Source: Streptomyces liliifuscus (GTDB lineage: Bacteria; Actinomycetota; Actinomycetes; Streptomycetales; Streptomycetaceae). From it: a DNA stretch of 64,000 bases. This document shows positions 56,810 to 64,000 of this stretch, piece after piece. The notes beneath the pieces were generated by a model. The model searched no databases, was not told the origin of the DNA, and saw nothing but the letters and a program-made list of their open reading frames with translations. Made by a program: the position numbers and the translations under genes. Every line of letters starts with the position of its first letter. The first letter of the stretch is position 1. The stretch is from contig NZ_CP066831.1 of the NCBI RefSeq assembly GCF_016598615.1, positions 8,618,001 through 8,682,000 on the forward strand. Direction: 5' to 3'.

Positions 56810-57433
56810 ATGGGTTCCAGTGGACGACGAGTGGGCAGGCCGCGCGCCGAGCAGCGGCCGGACAGCGGCCTCTCGCCGCGCGACGAACTGCTCGCCGCCG
56901 CCGCTGAGCTGTTCACGACGCGCGGGTACGCGGCCACCACCACCCGGGCCGTCGCCGAGCGGGCGGGCATGCGCCAGGCGTCCATGTACCACTACGTGTC
57001 CGGCAAGGAGGAGCTCCTCGCCGCGCTCCTGGAGTCCACCGTCACGCCCTCGCTGGCCTTCGCCCGGCAGCTCCTCGCCGAGGACGACACCGCCGCCGAG
57101 GACCGGCTCTGGGACTTGTGCCGCACGGACGTCGAGCTGCTCTGCGGCGGCTCGCACAACCTCGGCGGGCTCTATCTGCTGCCCGAGGTCCACTCGGAAC
57201 GCTTCGCCGGCTTCCATGCCGTACGGGCCGAACTCAAGGACGCCTACCGGCAGTTGCTCGCCGCGACCGAGGCGGGCGGTGCGCTCGCCAAGAGTGAGCT
57301 CGACCTCAGGACCGATCTGCTCTTCGGACTCATCGAAGGTGTGATTCTCGTACACCGCTCCGATCCCGAGCGGCCCGTCTCGGCCTTCGCCGAAGCCACC
57401 GCGGACGCGGCCCTGCGCATCGCCGGAATCTGA
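56810..57433 (+). CDS. TetR-family transcriptional regulator
   Basis: 207 aa. N-terminal HTH (RDELLAAAAELFTTRGYAATTTRAVAERAGMRQASMYHYVSGKEELLAALLE) followed by an all-helical effector domain. ATG at 56810; the upstream frame to 56171 is antisense to UAAP2. It is divergent from the urea carboxylase operon, with a palindrome in between, so it probably controls nitrogen salvage there. Confidence 0.9.
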   Translation: MGSSGRRVGRPRAEQRPDSGLSPRDELLAAAAELFTTRGYAATTTRAVAERAGMRQASMYHYVSGKEELLAALLESTVTPSLAFARQLLAEDDTAAEDRLWDLCRTDVELLCGGSHNLGGLYLLPEVHSERFAGFHAVRAELKDAYRQLLAATEAGGALAKSELDLRTDLLFGLIEGVILVHRSDPERPVSAFAEATADAALRIAGI

Positions 57434-57437
57434 GCCG

Positions 57438-57484
57438 GAGACCGCCTCCAGGCGGTGTCTCACCCCTTCTGATGAGGGGTTTTC
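57438..57484 (+). terminator. Terminator after the TetR gene
   Basis: Two adjacent hairpins: ACCGCC-TCCA-GGCGGT (57441-57456), and ACCCC/GGGGT (57462-57466, 57476-57480) followed by TTTT. The remainder of the 294-bp gap to cvnA shows no gene and should hold the conservon promoter. Confidence 0.72.
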
Positions 57485-57727
57485 GTATGCCTGTACGCCG
57501 TCACGCACCGTGTGCGAATGGCGGCGCTGCGTGTAAATGGGGCAGAGAGTACTCCTGTTGCGAGGGCGATTTCAGGTGCTTGCTGAATATGACACAGCGA
57601 TGATCCGGTCGGACTAAGCTCGCCCGCAGCGCACCGAGTTGAGGTGTATTCGTGCGCTTGTTCCCCAAAGTTCTGTAGATCCAGTTACCTCCCCCGACCT
57701 CCAGTCGATTTGTCTCAGAGGGCATAC

Positions 57728-59338
57728 ATGGTGAGTGTTCAATCGCCTCCCGGTGGCCGAGAAGTTCCCTACGCGCGCGCGTTGTTGCTGCCTGCCATAG
57801 CGATGGCCGCGGCGACCGGGGCCGCCGTCGCCTTGCTGACGGGCCCCGCCCGGACCGCCGTCGGCTGGTGCGGTGCCATCGCGACAGTGCTCGTGACCGC
57901 GACAGCCGCCCAGGTGGTCCGCCGCGGCCGTGCCGTCCGTGCGGCGCGAGCCGAACTCGCCCACCGGACGCAGGTCATGGAACGGCGCGTCTCCCTGCAC
58001 GACGCCGAGATCGACCACCTCCGCGAGGAACTGCTGCCCGCGGCGCTGGAACAGATGCGCTCGGGCTCGTCGCCCCAGGACTCCGTCCGGGTGATGGTCG
58101 ACGAGGACCCCGCCCAGCGGAACATCCCCAAGTCCCAGCGGGCGTTGCTGATCGAACTGCTGCGGATCATCGACCACGAGGAACTGCAGCGCGAGGCCGC
58201 GCAGCGCTCCTTCGTCAGCATCGCCCGACGAGTCCAGGCGATCGTCCACCAGCAGAACGTGGAACTCCGTGAGATGGAGGAGGACCACGGGCGCAACCCC
58301 GAGGTCTTCGACGACCTCCTGCGCATCGACCACGGCACCGCGCTGATCGGCCGTCTCGCCGACTCGATCGCCGTCCTCGGCGGCGGCCGCCCGGGCCGCC
58401 AGTGGCCCAAGCCCGTACCGCTCTACAGCGTGCTGCGCGGCGCCATGTCCCGGATCCTCGAGTACCGGCGCATCGAGCTGCACTCCATCGCCAAGATCGC
58501 GGTCAACGGCATCCACGTCGAGCCGGTCATCCACGCGGCCGCCGAGCTCCTCGACAACGCCACCCGCTACTCGCCGCCGCACACCAAGGTGCACGTCACC
58601 GCCGTCGAGGTGCAGACCGGCGTCGCCATCGAGATCGAGGACGCCGGCGTCAGCCTCAGCGAGGAGGCCCGCGGGCGGGCCGAGGCGATGCTCGCGCGTG
58701 CCGCGCTCGGCCCGGACCTCAACAACCTCGGCGAGGACCCCCGGCTCGGCCTCGCCGTCGTCGGCCGCCTCATGGACATGTACAAGATGCAGGTCTCCCT
58801 GCGGCAGTCCGCGTACGGCGGTGTGCGCGCCGTGCTCGTCGTGCCGCGCAAGCTGCTCACCGAGGAGCCCGCCAACGCCCTCGCCCACGGCATCGGCGCC
58901 GCCGCCGTGCCCAAGGTCGACTTCGGCGGTGTGAAGGGCCCCGAGCGTTCGGTCAAGAAGCGCCGGCCGACCACCGGACCCCGTGTCTCCGAGCGGGACG
59001 ACATGGAGGACGACGTCCCCGAGGTCACCGAGTGGACGGCCAACGGCCTGCCGCAGCGCCGCAGCCGCATGAAGGTCCCGTACAGCCAGCGGGTGAAGGA
59101 GGCCCGTGCCGCCGCTGCGGAGGCCGAGGCCGCGCGCAAGGAGGGCCGCCCCGTCATCGACTGGACCCGGTCGTCCACCCAGGTGCCCAAGAAGAAGAAG
59201 GAAGAGAAGGAACCCGGGCTGTGGGTCGAGGCCTTCATGGCCGGCCTCAAGGGCGGAGACGGCGACCAGAAGCAGACACCCGGCGAGACGAACAGTCCGG
59301 CCCCCACCGAGGCCGACGACGAGGGGGACCTCAAGTGA
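57728..59338 (+). CDS. cvnA: Conservon sensor-like ATPase CvnA
   Basis: 536-aa membrane-anchored histidine-kinase-like protein. Two hydrophobic segments near the N-terminus (about residues 17-55), a helical dimerisation region, and a HATPase domain with EPVIHAAAELLDNATRYSPPHTKV (N box) and DPRLGLAVVGRLMDMYKMQVSL (G box). The C-terminal tail is rich in Lys/Glu/Pro. In the cvn9/rar system of S. coelicolor, CvnA-D form a membrane complex resembling a eukaryotic GPCR-G-protein module and affect development. ATG at 57728; GTG of cvnB overlaps its stop. Confidence 0.9.
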   Translation: MVSVQSPPGGREVPYARALLLPAIAMAAATGAAVALLTGPARTAVGWCGAIATVLVTATAAQVVRRGRAVRAARAELAHRTQVMERRVSLHDAEIDHLREELLPAALEQMRSGSSPQDSVRVMVDEDPAQRNIPKSQRALLIELLRIIDHEELQREAAQRSFVSIARRVQAIVHQQNVELREMEEDHGRNPEVFDDLLRIDHGTALIGRLADSIAVLGGGRPGRQWPKPVPLYSVLRGAMSRILEYRRIELHSIAKIAVNGIHVEPVIHAAAELLDNATRYSPPHTKVHVTAVEVQTGVAIEIEDAGVSLSEEARGRAEAMLARAALGPDLNNLGEDPRLGLAVVGRLMDMYKMQVSLRQSAYGGVRAVLVVPRKLLTEEPANALAHGIGAAAVPKVDFGGVKGPERSVKKRRPTTGPRVSERDDMEDDVPEVTEWTANGLPQRRSRMKVPYSQRVKEARAAAAEAEAARKEGRPVIDWTRSSTQVPKKKKEEKEPGLWVEAFMAGLKGGDGDQKQTPGETNSPAPTEADDEGDLK

Positions 59339-59742
59339 CGCAACTGCGAGCCAACTTCGACTGGATGCTCAAGGAGCTGTCCGACGGGGTGTACGGCACT
59401 CGGCAGGTCGTCGTGCTCTCCGCCGACGGACTGCGCATCGCCCGGTACGGCGGCGACCCGGACGCCGCCGACCGCATCGCCGCGGCCTGCGCCGGACTGC
59501 AGAGCCTCGCGGGCGCCGTCGCGACCGAGATCCCCGACACCGACGGCAAGATGCGCATGGTGATCATCGAGATGGAGGGCGGCTACTTCTACATGATGGC
59601 CGCCGGCCCCAACGCCTACCTCGCCGTGCTGGCCGAGGCGCATGTGGACGCCGGGCTCATGAGCGCCCGCATGCGCGACCTCGTCGTACGGATCGGTGCT
59701 CACCTCACGAGTCCGCCCCGGCGGAACGGGCAGACCGTATGA
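59335..59742 (+). CDS. cvnB: Conservon roadblock/LC7-domain protein CvnB
   Basis: 135-aa roadblock/LC7 fold protein (FDWMLKELSDGVYGTRQVVVLSADGLRIARYGG...IAAACAGLQSLAGAVATEI). In conservons it probably modulates the Ras-like GTPase CvnD, as MglB does for MglA. GTG at 59335 overlaps the cvnA stop (GTGA), and its TGA overlaps the ATG of cvnC. Confidence 0.9.
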   Translation: MTQLRANFDWMLKELSDGVYGTRQVVVLSADGLRIARYGGDPDAADRIAAACAGLQSLAGAVATEIPDTDGKMRMVIIEMEGGYFYMMAAGPNAYLAVLAEAHVDAGLMSARMRDLVVRIGAHLTSPPRRNGQTV

Positions 59743-60188
59743 CTCCTCCGCAACGACGACGGCGTTTCCCCAAGGAGGCGCCCAAGGAGAAACCCGCACT
59801 CCCGGCCCAAGAGCCGGGAGGACCTGGTGGACAGGGCGGAGAGGGCGGCGACGGCGAGACCCGCGAACCGGAACGGCTGTACGTCGTCACCGGCCAGGCC
59901 GAGGGCGGCGACCGCGCCGAACTCGACCTGGTGACCTTAATCGTGGCGTGCGCCGACGCTCCGCCCACCGCCCAGCCGGAGCAGTCGGCGCTGCTCCGGC
60001 TCTGCCAGGCCCCCATGTCCGTGGCCGAGCTCTCGGCCTATCTCAACCTGCCGTTCAGCGTGGTGACCGTACTGCTGACCGAGCTGCTGACGGCTGAACT
60101 GGTACAGGCGCGCGCCCCGATCGTCCGCTCGGAGCTGCCCGACCGTTCCCTCCTCGAAGCGGTGATGCATGGACTTCAAAAGCTCTGA
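59739..60188 (+). CDS. cvnC: Conservon protein CvnC (DUF742)
   Basis: 149-aa DUF742 protein with a Pro/Gly-rich N-terminus followed by RLYVVTGQAEG and a winged-helix-like region (LCQAPMSVAELSAYLNLPFSVVTVLLTELLTAELVQARAP). Function within the conservon is unclear. ATG overlaps the cvnB stop, and its 3' end overlaps cvnD by 20 bp. Confidence 0.88.
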   Translation: MTPPQRRRRFPKEAPKEKPALPAQEPGGPGGQGGEGGDGETREPERLYVVTGQAEGGDRAELDLVTLIVACADAPPTAQPEQSALLRLCQAPMSVAELSAYLNLPFSVVTVLLTELLTAELVQARAPIVRSELPDRSLLEAVMHGLQKL

Positions 60189-60783
60189 CACCATCCCGGG
60201 ACCTCGCGCCGAGGACCATCTCCCGCACACGGCCGCCGCCGCGGTGAAGATCGTGATCGTGGGCGGTTTCGGGGTCGGCAAGACGACGATGGTGGGCTCC
60301 GTCAGCGAGATCAGGCCGCTGACCACCGAGGAGACCATGACGCAGGCCGGCATCGGTGTCGACGACAACTACGGCTCGGAGACGAAGACGGCCACCACCG
60401 TGGCCATGGACTTCGGCCGTATCAGCATCACCGAGCAACTGGTGCTGTATCTGTTCGGCACCCCCGGCCAGGAGCGCTTCTGGTTCCTGTGGAACGGCCT
60501 GTTCGAGGGCGCCCTGGGCGCGGTCGTCCTCGTCGACACCCGCCGGCTGGAGGTCAGCTTCGACGTCATCGGACGCCTGGAGGAGCGCGGCGTTCCGTTC
60601 GTCGTCGCCGTCAACGACTTCCCGGACGCGCCCCGTTACCCCATGGAGGACCTGCGTGCGGCGCTCGACCTCTCCGAGGAGATCCCCATGCTGAAGTGCG
60701 ACGCGCGTCGGCGGGCCTCCAGCCGGGATGTGCTGATGACGCTGATGCGTTTCCTGCACTCGATCGCCATGGCCTCGGCGTAG
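60169..60783 (+). CDS. cvnD: Conservon GTP-binding protein CvnD
   Basis: 204-aa Ras-like small GTPase. P-loop GGFGVGKTTMVGS, switch region ETMTQAGIGVDD, G3 region LFGTPGQERF and VNDF in place of NKxD, which is common in conservon GTPases. It is the output member of the cvnA-B-C-D module and probably signals at the membrane. Confidence 0.9.
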   Translation: MDFKSSDTIPGPRAEDHLPHTAAAAVKIVIVGGFGVGKTTMVGSVSEIRPLTTEETMTQAGIGVDDNYGSETKTATTVAMDFGRISITEQLVLYLFGTPGQERFWFLWNGLFEGALGAVVLVDTRRLEVSFDVIGRLEERGVPFVVAVNDFPDAPRYPMEDLRAALDLSEEIPMLKCDARRRASSRDVLMTLMRFLHSIAMASA

Positions 60784-60823
60784 GCGCTCCGCTGGACGCG
60801 CGGTGATGCAACTGCGGGTCCGT

Positions 60824-60867
60824 GGGGGCTGGGCGCGCAGTTCCCCGCGCCCCTGAAGGGGCGCGGC
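60824..60867. repeat. Dispersed repeat copy between cvnD and the P450 gene
   Basis: One copy of GGGCTGGGCGCGCAGTTCCCCGCG followed by CCCCTGAAGGGG hairpin. Same family as the other copies in the window. Confidence 0.75.
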
Positions 60868-60936
60868 ACCCCCTGCCGATTCATACCGGCCCAACTTCCC
60901 AGAAACCAGAACGACTTCAGCTTCGGAGCCACCACC

Positions 60937-62406
60937 GTGACGCCTGAATCCCACTCCCTGACCGACACGGACGACCCCATGTCCGGCCCGCCGCCCGGCT
61001 GCCCCGCCCACGGAACGGGTCCCGGCGGACTGCGCCGCCTGTACGGACCCGAGGCGCAGGACCTGGCGGGCCTGTACGAGAAACTCCGCGCCGAGCACGG
61101 CGCCGTCGCACCCGTGCTGCTCCACAACGACGTGCGCTTCTGGATGGTGCTCGGGCACGGCGAGAACCTCCACATGGTCAGCAACCCGGCGATCTACACG
61201 CGCGACAGCCGTGTCTGGACCGCCCTCCTGGACGGCACCGCGGGGGCCGACCATCCGCTCATGCCGCTCATCGCCTGGCAGCCCATCTGCTCCCACGCCG
61301 AGGGTGACGAGCACCTGCGGCTGCGCGGGGCGGTCATGGGTGCCATGTCGACCATCAACCCCCGCGACCTGCGTCGTTACATCAACCACTGGACCGAGCA
61401 GCTGGTCAACAAGTTCTGCGAGCGGGGCACCGCCGACCTGGTCTCCCAGTTCGCCGAGCATCTGCCGATGGCCGCCCTGTGCGAGATCCTCGGCATGCCC
61501 GAGGAGTACGACGACCGTCTGGTGCAGACCACCCGCGATCTGCTCAAGGGCACCGACACCGCGATCGCCAGCAACGAGTACGTCATGAGCATCCTGATGC
61601 GGCTCACCCTCCGCCGGCGTGCCGAGCCCGCCGACGACTTCACCAGCTACCTCATCAACCACCCCGCCGGACTCACCGACGACGAGGTCGGCCAGCACCT
61701 GCGTCTCGTCCTGCTCGCCGCGTACGAGGCCACGGCGAACCTCCTCGCCAACGTGCTGCGGGTGGTCCTCACCGACCCGGGCTTCCGCGCCCAGCTCAAC
61801 GGCGGTCAGATGACGGTGCCCCAGGCGGTGGAGCAGTCCCTGTGGGACGAGCCGCCGTTCAGCGCGGTGCTCGGCTACTTCGCCAAGCAGGACACGGAGT
61901 TGGGCGGCCAGCGCATCCGCAAGGGCGACGGGCTGTTCCTCGGGATCGCGCCGGGCAACATCGACCCGCAGGTCCGCCCGGACCTGAAGGCGAACATGCG
62001 GGGCAACCGCTCGCACCTCGCCTTCGGCGGCGGCCCCCACGAGTGCCCCGGCCAGGACATCGGCCGTGCCATCGCCGACACCGGCGTCGACGCACTCCTC
62101 AAGCGACTCCCGGACGTCCAACTCGCTGTCGAAGAGGACGAGTTGAGGTGGACCGCGTCGATCTCCTCGCGGCACCTGGTGGAACTCCCGGTGGTGTTCG
62201 ACCCGGCATCGCCGCAGGACATCATGCGGCGGCCGGGCGTGAACACCGTGACCCGTCCGCGTCCGGACTCGGACAAGGCCGTGGCGGTACCGAGGCCCAC
62301 GCTCGAACCCCGGCCCGAGGCACCCGAGTCGGAGGCCGGGACCCCCGAACCGGTGCGCGGGCCCAGTGCCTGGCAGCGTTTCCTGCGCTGGTGGCGCGGT
62401 TACTGA
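60937..62406 (+). CDS. Cytochrome P450 lacking the ExxR motif (CYP157-like)
   Basis: 489-aa P450. Heme-binding loop FGGGPHECPGQD with Cys370, and an I-helix segment LLAAYEATANLL. The K-helix reads EQSLW (299-303) where ordinary P450s have ExxR, a known feature of the CYP157 family of Streptomyces; its closest named match by that motif is CYP157C1 (EQSLW at 297-301). Conservons typically end in a P450 gene, so it belongs to the cvn operon. The C-terminal 80 residues are a Pro-rich extension ending in a Trp/Arg-rich stretch. GTG start; 3' end overlaps the convergent rluA-like gene by 7 bp. Confidence 0.88.
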   Translation: MTPESHSLTDTDDPMSGPPPGCPAHGTGPGGLRRLYGPEAQDLAGLYEKLRAEHGAVAPVLLHNDVRFWMVLGHGENLHMVSNPAIYTRDSRVWTALLDGTAGADHPLMPLIAWQPICSHAEGDEHLRLRGAVMGAMSTINPRDLRRYINHWTEQLVNKFCERGTADLVSQFAEHLPMAALCEILGMPEEYDDRLVQTTRDLLKGTDTAIASNEYVMSILMRLTLRRRAEPADDFTSYLINHPAGLTDDEVGQHLRLVLLAAYEATANLLANVLRVVLTDPGFRAQLNGGQMTVPQAVEQSLWDEPPFSAVLGYFAKQDTELGGQRIRKGDGLFLGIAPGNIDPQVRPDLKANMRGNRSHLAFGGGPHECPGQDIGRAIADTGVDALLKRLPDVQLAVEEDELRWTASISSRHLVELPVVFDPASPQDIMRRPGVNTVTRPRPDSDKAVAVPRPTLEPRPEAPESEAGTPEPVRGPSAWQRFLRWWRGY

Positions 62407-63356
62407 GACCGACCGTCACCGGCCCACTCGTCGTACGCGGACCATGCCAGGAGCGTCCGTCCGCTGCGGTACGCATGCCGGTGCCCCGTGACCGGATCGG
62501 TGAACTCCAGCACCCGCGCCAGCAGTTGGAGCGGGCGCCGGAAATCACCGGCCGGCACGGGGCCGGTCACCACCGGGTACAGCGGGTCGCCGAGGATCGG
62601 CACGCCCAACGCGTTCATGTGCACCCGCAGTTGGTGCGTCTGCCCGGTGCTGGGCAGCAGCCGGTATCTCGCCAGCCGGCCCCGGTGCTCGGCCGACTCG
62701 ACGCGGCTCACCGCGTTCGGCTCGCCCGGCACCTCCCGGGCGGCCGGCACACCCCGCTCCTTCTCGATCCGGCTGCGGACCGTGCGCGGCAGCTCCAGCG
62801 CCTCCCGGTACGGGGCCACCGCCTCGTACTCCTTGCGTACGGCCCGGTCGCGGAACAGCGACTGGTAGGCGCCGCGTTCCTCGGGCCGCACCGTGAACAG
62901 CACGAGCCCGGCGGTCAGCCGGTCGAGCCGGTGCGCGGCCCCGAGCGCCGGAATCCCCAGCTCCCGCCGCAGCCGCGCGAGTGCCGTCTCGGTGACATGG
63001 CTGCCGCGCGGGGTGGTGGCGAGGAAGTGCGGCTTGTCGGCCACCACGATGTGCTCGTCCCGGTACACGACCTCCAGCGGGAACGGCACCGGCACCTCGT
63101 CGGGCAGCTCCCGGTGGAACCACACGAACATCCCCGGCACGTACGCCGCGTCGGGCGCGACCGGCCGCCCGTCGGCCCCGACGATCAGCCCCGCGTCGAG
63201 CATCCCGTCGATCACCCCGGCCCCCGCCGCGAGCCGCTCCACCAGATGCTCCCGCACGGTCTCCCAGGCCCCGTCGAACGGCAGCCGCACCCGCACCGGA
63301 TCCACCCCGTCGCGCTGCGGCAGGGGAGAGGGCGGAACCGGCGATCTACGTCTCAC
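62400..63356 (-). CDS. RluA-family pseudouridine synthase
   Basis: About 318 aa. The catalytic motif HRLDRLTAGLVLF contains the Asp that forms pseudouridine, with the RluA motifs VADKPHFLATTPRG and TGQTHQLRVHMNALGVPILGDPLYP. There is no S4 domain signal. It modifies uridines in rRNA or tRNA; the specific site is unknown. GTG at 63356 lies 5 bp after the permease stop and lacks a clear ribosome-binding site; an ATG at 63410 would overlap the permease by 50 bp. Converges on the P450 gene. Confidence 0.88.
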   Translation of the reverse strand: MRRRSPVPPSPLPQRDGVDPVRVRLPFDGAWETVREHLVERLAAGAGVIDGMLDAGLIVGADGRPVAPDAAYVPGMFVWFHRELPDEVPVPFPLEVVYRDEHIVVADKPHFLATTPRGSHVTETALARLRRELGIPALGAAHRLDRLTAGLVLFTVRPEERGAYQSLFRDRAVRKEYEAVAPYREALELPRTVRSRIEKERGVPAAREVPGEPNAVSRVESAEHRGRLARYRLLPSTGQTHQLRVHMNALGVPILGDPLYPVVTGPVPAGDFRRPLQLLARVLEFTDPVTGHRHAYRSGRTLLAWSAYDEWAGDGRSQ

Positions 63357-63360
63357 CTGG

Positions 63361-64000
63361 TCAAGCGTACGCAGCGTCCGCCGACCGGGCCTTGTAGGCA
63401 CGGTATGCACCGCCCAGGACGAGGGTGACCCCGAGGAACAGCACGGTGAACCACTGGAAGTACCAGTGTCCGCCCGCTGGGTCGTACACCTCCGCGCGGG
63501 GCCAGGCCAGGTTGACCGTCATGAACAGGCCGTAGAGGAGGGCCAGCGCGTTGACGGGGACGCCCCAGCGGCCGAGGGAGAAGAGCGGGCGCCCCGTCTC
63601 GTCGGTGCCCTCGACCGTGAAGTTGCCGCGCAGGCGCTGCCACAGCAGGGGGCCGGTGACCATCGCGTACGCGAGGTACAGCATCACGATGCAGGTGGTG
63701 CCGATGGCCAGGAAGGCTTCGGGCGAGGCGAAGTTGAGGAGCAGCAGGGCCGCGGCGAGGACACCGACGACCAGGGCGGGGGCGCTCGGCATGCCGGTGC
63801 GCGGATTGACCTTCGCGAGGCGTCCGGAGAAGGGCAGCTGGCCGTCGCGGGCCATGGAGAACAGCATCCGGCAGGCCGACGTCTGGATGGCGAGGGTCGC
63901 GACCGCGATGGCGACGACCACGTCCACGAGCAGGGCCCGGCCCACGCCGTCACCCAGGCTGCTGGTGAGGACGTAACTCAGGCCCTCGACGCCGAGCCGG
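63361..64000 (-). CDS. Amino acid/APC-family permease (5'-truncated by window edge)
   Basis: C-terminal about 213 residues of an APC-superfamily transporter. The frame is open to the window edge (Met at 63945 is internal). Features include VVVAIAVATLAIQTSACRMLFSMARDGQLPFSGRLAKVNPRTGMPSAPALVV, the typical loop of family 2.A.3, and membrane segments around WGVPVNALALLYGLFMTVNLAW and FTVLFLGVTLVLGGAY. Permeases of this type accompany urea-carboxylase operons and may import urea, guanidine or amino acids; the operon lies about 7 kb to the left on the same strand, so a functional link is inferred. Confidence 0.85.
   Translation of the reverse strand, partial: RLGVEGLSYVLTSSLGDGVGRALLVDVVVAIAVATLAIQTSACRMLFSMARDGQLPFSGRLAKVNPRTGMPSAPALVVGVLAAALLLLNFASPEAFLAIGTTCIVMLYLAYAMVTGPLLWQRLRGNFTVEGTDETGRPLFSLGRWGVPVNALALLYGLFMTVNLAWPRAEVYDPAGGHWYFQWFTVLFLGVTLVLGGAYRAYKARSADAAYA

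Overview
The window is a high-GC chromosomal segment from an actinomycete, almost certainly a Streptomyces. The evidence is the complete Pup-proteasome locus, a conservon, SARP regulators, many GTG/TTG starts and ATGA/GTGA stop-start overlaps. No tRNA, rRNA, insertion sequence, phage gene or CRISPR array was seen.

Left part (1-28.4 kb), conserved core. It opens with two tandem family-5 ABC substrate-binding proteins (the first truncated by the window edge) and an orphan NarL-type response regulator. A RecB-like nuclease and a site-2 protease are divergent, followed by trmI, a small exported protein and a ferredoxin. The Pup-proteasome system follows: arc/mpa, dop, pup, prcB, prcA, then a LacI regulator/MFS pair, then pafA. 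Next come two FKBP prolyl isomerases, pafB and pafC, two small genes, tatA, tatC, a lipid kinase and helY. The order trmI-arc-dop-pup-prcBA-pafA-pafBC-tatAC-helY matches the mycobacterial locus. Pup is ligated to proteins by PafA, removed by Dop, and recognised by the ARC unfoldase, which feeds the 20S core PrcAB. PafBC are WYL-type activators that in mycobacteria control DNA-damage genes.

Middle part (28.9-44.8 kb), accessory. This is a compact biosynthetic cluster I cannot match to a known product. A seven-gene minus-strand operon encodes a fatty acyl-AMP ligase, two acyl-CoA dehydrogenase-like proteins, a free ACP, a single-module KS-AT-ACP polyketide synthase, a FabH-like enzyme whose catalytic His is replaced by Pro, and an alpha/beta hydrolase. 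A divergent FAD monooxygenase and half-size MFS protein, a type II thioesterase and two SARP regulators complete it. The inferred logic is loading of a fatty acid on ACP, desaturation to an enoyl or dienoyl chain, one malonyl extension without reduction, then acyl transfer, hydroxylation and release. Many of these genes carry in-frame micro- or minisatellites.

Right-middle part (45.0-57.4 kb). A DesK/DesR-like two-component pair (the kinase apparently frameshifted) and an MMPL exporter lie beside an ATP-dependent urea-degradation operon: two urea-carboxylase-associated proteins, urea carboxylase and allophanate hydrolase. A divergent TetR repressor has a clear palindromic operator candidate.

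Right end (57.7-64 kb). A conservon (cvnA-B-C-D) is followed by a P450 that lacks the ExxR motif (CYP157-like), an RluA-type pseudouridine synthase and a truncated amino-acid/APC permease. A dispersed intergenic repeat with core TTCCCCGCGCCCCT occurs at five places, twice as a tandem array with a 68- or 72-bp period.
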